In this document: piece by piece, positions 59,150-64,000 of the stretch
Position numbering within the stretch: position 1 is the first letter of the stretch
Layout of the letters: each line of letters begins with the position of its first letter
DNA from: JAADHI01 sp964451325
GTDB lineage: Bacteria; Nitrospirota; Nitrospiria; SBBL01; JAADHI01
Reading direction: 5' to 3'
Length of the DNA stretch: 64,000 nt
NCBI GenBank assembly: GCA_964451325.1
Contig: CAYVHO010000014.1
Coordinates: 1-64,000 of the forward strand
Program-made: the position numbers and the translations under genes
Notes under the pieces: generated by a model
Seen by the model: the letters and a program-made list of their open reading frames with translations, nothing else
Database searches by the model: none
What the model was told of the DNA's origin: nothing

Positions 59150-59180
59150 AAGAGAAAATGTCAAGCGGAGTAAAGAAAAG

Positions 59181-60227
59181 ATGGGTTTAACCAGTAGTAT
59201 TTTAGGGTGGTTTTCAAACGATCTGGCCATTGATCTGGGAACAGCCAATACCTTGGTGTATTCACGTGGCAAGGGCATTGTGATCAATGAACCCTCTGTG
59301 GTCGCGATTGAAAGGCGCTCTGAAAAAGTGGTGGCCATTGGAACCGAAGCCAAAAGAATGTTTGGACGAACGCCGGGCAACATTATTGCCATTCGCCCCA
59401 TGCGTGATGGTGTGATTGCTGATTTTGAAGTGGCTGAAAAGATGTTGAGTTACTTTATTAGAAAGGCACACAATCGTACTACTTTTGTCCGACCCCGGGT
59501 GATTATTGGCATCCCCTCAAAAATTACGCAGGTTGAACAACGCGCAGTACGAGATTCTGCGGAGCTTGCGGGTGCCCGCGAGGTTTATCTAATTGAGCAG
59601 CCCATTGCTGCGGCCATCGGGGCAGGCATGCCTATTTCCGAGCCTTCGGGAAACATGGTCGTCGATATTGGTGGAGGCACAACGGATATTGCGGTGATTT
59701 CGCTGGCGGGAATTGTCTACTCAGAGTCGGTTAAAACGGCCGGGGATAAAATGGATGAGGCCATCGTAAGTTATATCAAACGAAAATACAATTTGCTCAT
59801 CGGTGATCACATGGCGGAGCTAATCAAGTTTGAGGTGGGATCGGCCTATCCCTTAAAAGAGAAACGCACCTATATGATTAAGGGGCGGGATCTTATTTCC
59901 GGAATTCCGAAAACCCTTGTGATTGAAGATGGTGAAATTCGAGAAGCCTTGGCGGGTCCGGTTTCTGTGATTGTCAATGCCATTCGGGTGGCCTTGGAAA
60001 ATACGCCCCCCGAATTAGCCGGAGACATCATTGATCATGGTATTGTTTTGGCGGGAGGCGGTGCCCTTTTGCGTGGGTTGGATACACGGATACGCGAAGA
60101 GACCAATCTGCCTATTATTACGGTGGACAATCCCTTAACCACGGTCGTACTCGGCACGGGAAAAGCCTTGGACCAGCTGAGTCTGCTGCGAAAAATTGCG
60201 ATCGCTTCACAATCTTCTGGGAGATAA
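59181..60227 (+). CDS. mreB: MreB, actin-like cell-shape protein
   Basis: A 348-residue actin homologue with the phosphate-1 loop LAIDLGTANTLVY, GIPSKITQVEQRAVRDSAEL, phosphate-2 loop VVDIGGGTTDIAVI, and the adenosine motif VLAGGGALLRGL. It forms membrane-bound filaments that guide lateral wall synthesis, implying a rod or curved cell. Heads the mreBCD-mrdA-rodA series. Confidence 0.97.
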   Translation: MGLTSSILGWFSNDLAIDLGTANTLVYSRGKGIVINEPSVVAIERRSEKVVAIGTEAKRMFGRTPGNIIAIRPMRDGVIADFEVAEKMLSYFIRKAHNRTTFVRPRVIIGIPSKITQVEQRAVRDSAELAGAREVYLIEQPIAAAIGAGMPISEPSGNMVVDIGGGTTDIAVISLAGIVYSESVKTAGDKMDEAIVSYIKRKYNLLIGDHMAELIKFEVGSAYPLKEKRTYMIKGRDLISGIPKTLVIEDGEIREALAGPVSVIVNAIRVALENTPPELAGDIIDHGIVLAGGGALLRGLDTRIREETNLPIITVDNPLTTVVLGTGKALDQLSLLRKIAIASQSSGR

Positions 60228-60348
60228 AAAACGCAATTTTTTTTGACAGTCGTTTCATAAAAGGGGAGAAGCCTTTCTTGTTTCCCGTGCCTACCGCAGT
60301 CTCGGCTTTCTGTCCCCTGAGTGTCTGTCCGCGGTAAGGTTTTTAAAG

Positions 60349-61173
60349 ATGATCTACCTCGCGAGTTTTGCAAAAAAAGGTGCAGCCCTTCTTGTTTTTC
60401 TGATCGTCCTTTTTTTTATCTTTTCCCCTGAGACACAAAAAAAACCCCTGAAACTGCTCAGTCTTCCTGTGGAAAACTCCGTGTACTATCTTCAGGTGAC
60501 TTCAAATGGTTTTTTTGACGGTATTTTTGAGATTTGGGACGGTTATATTGATTTGATGGATGTCCGGGAAGAAAATTTGAAACTCCTTCATGAAATTGAT
60601 CGTTTAAGATTGGAAAACAGCCGGTTCAGGGAAAAGGACGTTTTGACAGAGCGGCTCAAGACCTTATTGGATTATAAGGAGCATGCTGATGTCGAGATGG
60701 TGTCGGCCGAGGTGATTGGTCGCAACCCTTCTCAGTGGTTTGATACGATTATTCTTAACAAGGGCAGTATGGATGGTATTGCGGTAGATATGGGAGTTGT
60801 CACGCCGATGGGTGTTGTTGGAAAGGTTATCCATGTTGGATCGCGGCATGCCCAGGTACTGCTTGTTTCGGATTTTAATAGTGCGATCGGGGCAAGGGTG
60901 TTCCGTACGCGGGATGAGGGAATTGTTCAAGGGGTGAATGTGGATTCACTGCAACTCAAGTACTTATCGCATGATTCCAAGGTGTCTATCGGCGATCTCC
61001 TGGTCACTTCCGGCATGGAAGGCAGTTTCATTAAAGGGCTTAATATCGGACGTGTTGAAGATCTTGAGCGACGCGACGGAGAAATGTTCCTAAAAATCAA
61101 AACCACTGTGGCGGTTGACTTAAACAAGGTGGAAGAGGTTTTGATTATCCAATCCATTCAAGACGAGCCATGA
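60349..61173 (+). CDS. mreC: MreC, cell-shape protein
   Basis: A 274-residue membrane-anchored protein: one N-terminal helix (AALLVFLIVLFFIFS), a coiled coil (REENLKLLHEIDRLRLENSR), then the periplasmic beta domains (AEVIGRNPSQWFDTIILNKG, GMEGSFIKGLNIGRVEDLE). It links the elongasome enzymes to MreB. 120 non-coding bases separate it from mreB. Confidence 0.95.
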   Translation: MIYLASFAKKGAALLVFLIVLFFIFSPETQKKPLKLLSLPVENSVYYLQVTSNGFFDGIFEIWDGYIDLMDVREENLKLLHEIDRLRLENSRFREKDVLTERLKTLLDYKEHADVEMVSAEVIGRNPSQWFDTIILNKGSMDGIAVDMGVVTPMGVVGKVIHVGSRHAQVLLVSDFNSAIGARVFRTRDEGIVQGVNVDSLQLKYLSHDSKVSIGDLLVTSGMEGSFIKGLNIGRVEDLERRDGEMFLKIKTTVAVDLNKVEEVLIIQSIQDEP

Positions 61174-61208
61174 AAAGTGCGCCTTAGCACGATAAGGAAA
61201 GAAACGGA

Positions 61209-61745
61209 TTGAATTGGTCTTATCGAATTCTCATTTTTCTCCTTCTGATTCCAGTGCAAAGTATTCTTTTAGAGAAGGTGAAAATCGCCGGGGTCAAACC
61301 CGATATCGCCCTGATTTTTGTTTTTGTGATGGGTTGGACTCAGGGGCGAAAGGTCGGGGGGCTTTGGGGCCTTGCATTGGGTGGTCTGATTGATCTTTTC
61401 TCCAGTGGGGTGCTGGGTCTTGCGCTGGTGCTTAAGGGTGTTGTGGGTTTAATTGCAGGGGGCTTGGGGAAATCCTTTCTTCATCTCTCGCTTCAGAGTT
61501 ATGTCATCTTTTTTGTTGGGATTTCCTTGCTACATGATCTTGTGGGGATTTTTTTTCTGCATGAATTTGTTCTGGAAGACCTCGGCGCGGTGCTCACAGG
61601 AGAAATTCTCCTGCGAGCGATTTACAATACCCTACTGGCGATTATTGCTATTCTGATCGTTTGGGAAAAATCGACTCAGAAAGGAAGTTTTGCATATGGC
61701 GGGGCGATACTTTCCCCAGGAAGAAAATCGGGAGCTCGAAAGTAA
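61209..61745 (+). CDS. mreD: MreD, cell-shape membrane protein
   Basis: A 178-residue protein with five to six membrane helices; typical MreD features are VKPDIALIFVFVMGWTQGRK and GGLIDLFSSGVLGLALVLKG. It starts at TTG 61209 with AAGGAAAG before it. Its end overlaps the PBP2 start by 50 bases, an unusually long overlap. Confidence 0.92.
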   Translation: MNWSYRILIFLLLIPVQSILLEKVKIAGVKPDIALIFVFVMGWTQGRKVGGLWGLALGGLIDLFSSGVLGLALVLKGVVGLIAGGLGKSFLHLSLQSYVIFFVGISLLHDLVGIFFLHEFVLEDLGAVLTGEILLRAIYNTLLAIIAILIVWEKSTQKGSFAYGGAILSPGRKSGARK

Positions 61746-63585
61746 AATATATTGGTTCTTTGTCATTTTGGTCACTGGGCTGGTCTTGCTCTTATTGCGT
61801 GCATGGCATCTTCAGGTTTCCAAAGGGGCCTACTATTTAGAGCTTTCTGAAAACAATCGACTTCGTGTGGTGGAGACTCCAGCCCCCCGTGGCCGAATTT
61901 TTGATCGTCATGGGGACCTCCTGGTCAACAATATCCCGAGCTTTAATCTCTATCTGGTGCTTGCAGATATTCAGGATCGCACACGTGTCCTGGAACGTCT
62001 TTCAAAAATTGTTGAAGTGAGTCCGGATGAAATTTCAAGGCGTATTGAAAAAAGAAAGAAGGGTGATCCTTACGCGCCCATCAAGATTAAAGAAGATTTG
62101 AGTATGCGAGAGGTGGCTCGGATTGAGGGTCATGGTTTAGAATTACCTGGCGTTAAAATTGAGGCTGAATTCAAAAGGGACGCGGTTTCCGGTCCGCTTG
62201 CGGCCCATTTGCTCGGATATGTCGGTGAAGTTACACAAGATCAGTTGAATAAAGAAGCCTATGCCCAGGTGAAAAGTGGGATGATTATCGGACAGTATGG
62301 CGTAGAGCAATCTTATGACGCTATACTCCGTGGCACACCCGGAGAAAAAAAGATTGAGGTGGATGCCTTAGGACATGAGCAGCAAGTGGTTCAGGAAGTT
62401 TTGCCTGTACAGGGAGATGATATTTTTTTGAGTCTGGATCTTAAGATTCAAAGGGAAGCGGAAATGGCCTTGGGCAATCGCCCTGGTGCGATTATTGCGC
62501 TTGATCCCGCGAATGGGGATGTGCTTGCGATGGTGAGCCATCCGGCCTTTGATCCCAATCTGATGTCGGGGGGTATCTCTTCAGAAGTATGGCAGGGTCT
62601 GATCCGAGATAAAGACCGCCCCCTCACAAACCGAGTGATTCATGGTTTATATCCACCGGGCTCGATCTTTAAAATTGTCCTTGCCGCAGCCATTTTGGAG
62701 ACGAAGGTTGCCAAGGCAGAAGATAAAATAAAATGTCGGGGTTTTGTTCGTTTTGGCAAGCGGGATTTTAGAGACTGGAAGAAGTGGGGGCATGGTGAAG
62801 TGGATCTCCATCGTTCGCTCGTCGAGTCCTGCGATGTGTATTATTATGAGTTCGGACGTGAAGTGGGTGTGGATAATATCGCAAAATTTTCCAAGCTCTT
62901 TCACTTAGGCAAACCCACAGGCATCGATTTGGCTTATGAAAAGGGCGGGCTCATCCCGACGCGGGCCTGGAAGGAAAAACACTTTAATGAACCCTGGTAT
63001 CCGGGAGAGACGCTTTCTGTTGCCATCGGGCAAGGTTTTGTATCGACGACACCGCTGCAGTTGGCATCCATGATTGCTTCTGTCGCGGGAGGCGGAATTT
63101 GGTATAAACCCCGTCTCTTAATGAAAAGTCGAGATCACCGCACAAACCAAATCACCTTAGCTGCTGCGCCAGTCGGGGATAAAATTCCGATTTCAGAAAA
63201 GACCCTTGAGGCCATTCGTAAGGCTTTGGCCGGTGTCGTTTCTGAAAAACATGGTACAGGGAAAAAGGCACGATCAGATCGTTTTTCCATTGCAGGAAAA
63301 ACGGGTACGGCCCAAGTCGTGGGGCGAGAAACCCATGCATTTGATGCCGTACCGGAGGAACTGGCTGACCATGCCTGGTTTGTGGCTTATGCTCCCTTGG
63401 ATGCACCCAAAATTGCGGTGCTTGTCTTGGCCGAAAATGGCGGACACGGGGGCGCTACCGCGGCGCCGCTGGCTTTGCGTGTGATTGAAGCTGCACTGGG
63501 CACGCGTGATTCCGAATCGGATGTGCCCAAAAATGTGGAGAAACAACCCGTATCGCAAGAAGCATTGGAGAATGACCATGGCTGA
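61696..63585 (+). CDS. mrdA: Penicillin-binding protein 2 (elongasome transpeptidase)
   Basis: A 629-residue class B PBP with one N-terminal membrane helix (VTGLVLLLLRAWHLQ), the pedestal domain (APRGRIFDRHGDLLVNN), and the transpeptidase domain with Ser323-x-x-Lys326 (YPPGSIFK), SxN-type motif SCD (VESCDVYYYEF) and Lys535-Thr-Gly (AGKTGTAQV). It cross-links peptidoglycan in the side wall together with RodA, the next gene. ATG 61696, eight bases after AAGGAAG and inside mreD, is preferred over TTG 61690. Confidence 0.96.
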   Translation: MAGRYFPQEENRELESKIYWFFVILVTGLVLLLLRAWHLQVSKGAYYLELSENNRLRVVETPAPRGRIFDRHGDLLVNNIPSFNLYLVLADIQDRTRVLERLSKIVEVSPDEISRRIEKRKKGDPYAPIKIKEDLSMREVARIEGHGLELPGVKIEAEFKRDAVSGPLAAHLLGYVGEVTQDQLNKEAYAQVKSGMIIGQYGVEQSYDAILRGTPGEKKIEVDALGHEQQVVQEVLPVQGDDIFLSLDLKIQREAEMALGNRPGAIIALDPANGDVLAMVSHPAFDPNLMSGGISSEVWQGLIRDKDRPLTNRVIHGLYPPGSIFKIVLAAAILETKVAKAEDKIKCRGFVRFGKRDFRDWKKWGHGEVDLHRSLVESCDVYYYEFGREVGVDNIAKFSKLFHLGKPTGIDLAYEKGGLIPTRAWKEKHFNEPWYPGETLSVAIGQGFVSTTPLQLASMIASVAGGGIWYKPRLLMKSRDHRTNQITLAAAPVGDKIPISEKTLEAIRKALAGVVSEKHGTGKKARSDRFSIAGKTGTAQVVGRETHAFDAVPEELADHAWFVAYAPLDAPKIAVLVLAENGGHGGATAAPLALRVIEAALGTRDSESDVPKNVEKQPVSQEALENDHG

Positions 63586-64000
63586 TCAGCCCATGCTTTC
63601 GCGTTACGACAAACTTCTTTTTGTGGTGATTTTTTTGATTCTTGCAATTGGTGTGCTTTCAATCTACAGTGTCACAGGCGGGACGCTTGAGAGAAGTAAG
63701 ACGCCCTTTTACCTCAAACAGATTTCTTGGATTATCGTCGGTTGGATCATTTTTTTAGTGATGGCCTGGGTGGATTACAGAGAAATGGCACGTTTCGCAT
63801 ATCCAATCTACGGGATAACATTGTTTCTGCTTGTTCTAGTGCCTTTGATTGGGCGGACAGGCATGGGGGCACGGCGTTGGCTGACTCTGGGGTCTTTTTC
63901 TTTCCAACCTTCGGAGCTTGCTAAAATTGGGCTTTTGTTCGCCTTGGCAAAACATTTTTCAGATGATTATCCCAACGGCGGACTGGATCTCAAACGCCTT
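63578..64000 (+). CDS. rodA: RodA, elongasome glycosyltransferase, partial at window end
   Basis: The first 141 codons of a SEDS protein: KLLFVVIFLILAIGVLSIYS, then LKQISWIIVGWIIFLVMAWV, and the signature GARRWLTLGSFSFQPSELAK. SEDS proteins polymerise lipid II into glycan strands. It starts at ATG 63578, overlapping the PBP2 stop by 8 bases, with GGAG seven bases upstream; ATG 63572 is too close to that site. The rest lies outside the window. Confidence 0.95.
   Translation, partial: MADQPMLSRYDKLLFVVIFLILAIGVLSIYSVTGGTLERSKTPFYLKQISWIIVGWIIFLVMAWVDYREMARFAYPIYGITLFLLVLVPLIGRTGMGARRWLTLGSFSFQPSELAKIGLLFALAKHFSDDYPNGGLDLKRL

Overview
The window looks like chromosomal DNA of a flagellated, Gram-negative-type (diderm) bacterium of moderate GC. 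The evidence is BamD, a heptose adenylyltransferase, SurA/PpiC-type chaperones, MreBCD-PBP2-RodA, and a flagellin locus controlled by CsrA/FliW. The gene orders (mfd-ppiC-surA; GT41 glycosyltransferases next to csrA-fliW-fliC-flaG-fliD-fliS) recall deltaproteobacteria and related phyla such as SAR324 or Nitrospinota. The sequence alone does not settle the phylum.

Layout. 1-4200 is a decayed type I restriction island: hsdR without its 5' part, a dinD with a repeat-derived tail, hsdS cut off by an internally deleted IS3-family element, and palindromic repeats. 4201-20937 (minus strand) is a complex I operon read nuoA-B-C-D-G-I-J-K, two MrpD-type antiporters, nuoM, a small HicB-like gene, a second nuoM, nuoN, then an M28 peptidase. 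It has five antiporter-type subunits and lacks nuoE, nuoF and nuoH. 21302-34470 (plus) is a flagellar filament and glycosylation locus: a GT41 (SPINDLY/OGT-type) transferase, a giant GT41-GT41-FkbM fusion, csrA, fliW, fliC, flaG, fliD, fliS and a fliT-like gene, ending in a bidirectional terminator shared with a tRNA-Leu(GAG). 34792-46237 holds housekeeping genes: engB; the minus-strand chain bamD, siroheme-type dehydrogenase, rfaE2/hldE-C, mfd, ppiC, surA; an EVE protein; tatD; and a two-component pair. uvrC follows on the minus strand. 48066-55056 is a second accessory island with a long hairpin, an IS256-family remnant and a 1960-residue DUF4011/helicase/Vsr-like nuclease protein of probable defence function. 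The end carries a small lipoprotein, copA, a TIGR04283-type glycosyltransferase, an RDD membrane protein and mreB-mreC-mreD-mrdA-rodA, the last cut by the window edge.

How parts work together. Many neighbours in the nuo and bamD-surA operons overlap by ATGA, which suggests translational coupling; the HicB-like gene is coupled into the nuo operon in the same way. Flagellin shows layered control: a near-perfect sigma-28 promoter overlaps the fliW stop codon, and the leader carries two GGA motifs suited to CsrA, one in a short hairpin and one at the ribosome binding site, with csrA and fliW just upstream. The GT41 and FkbM enzymes upstream probably modify flagellin.

Most interesting points: the five-antiporter complex I in which two subunits lack the usual TM7 lysine; the orphan HicB-like gene inside it; the three related GT41 units with a fused methyltransferase; and the DUF4011 helicase island.
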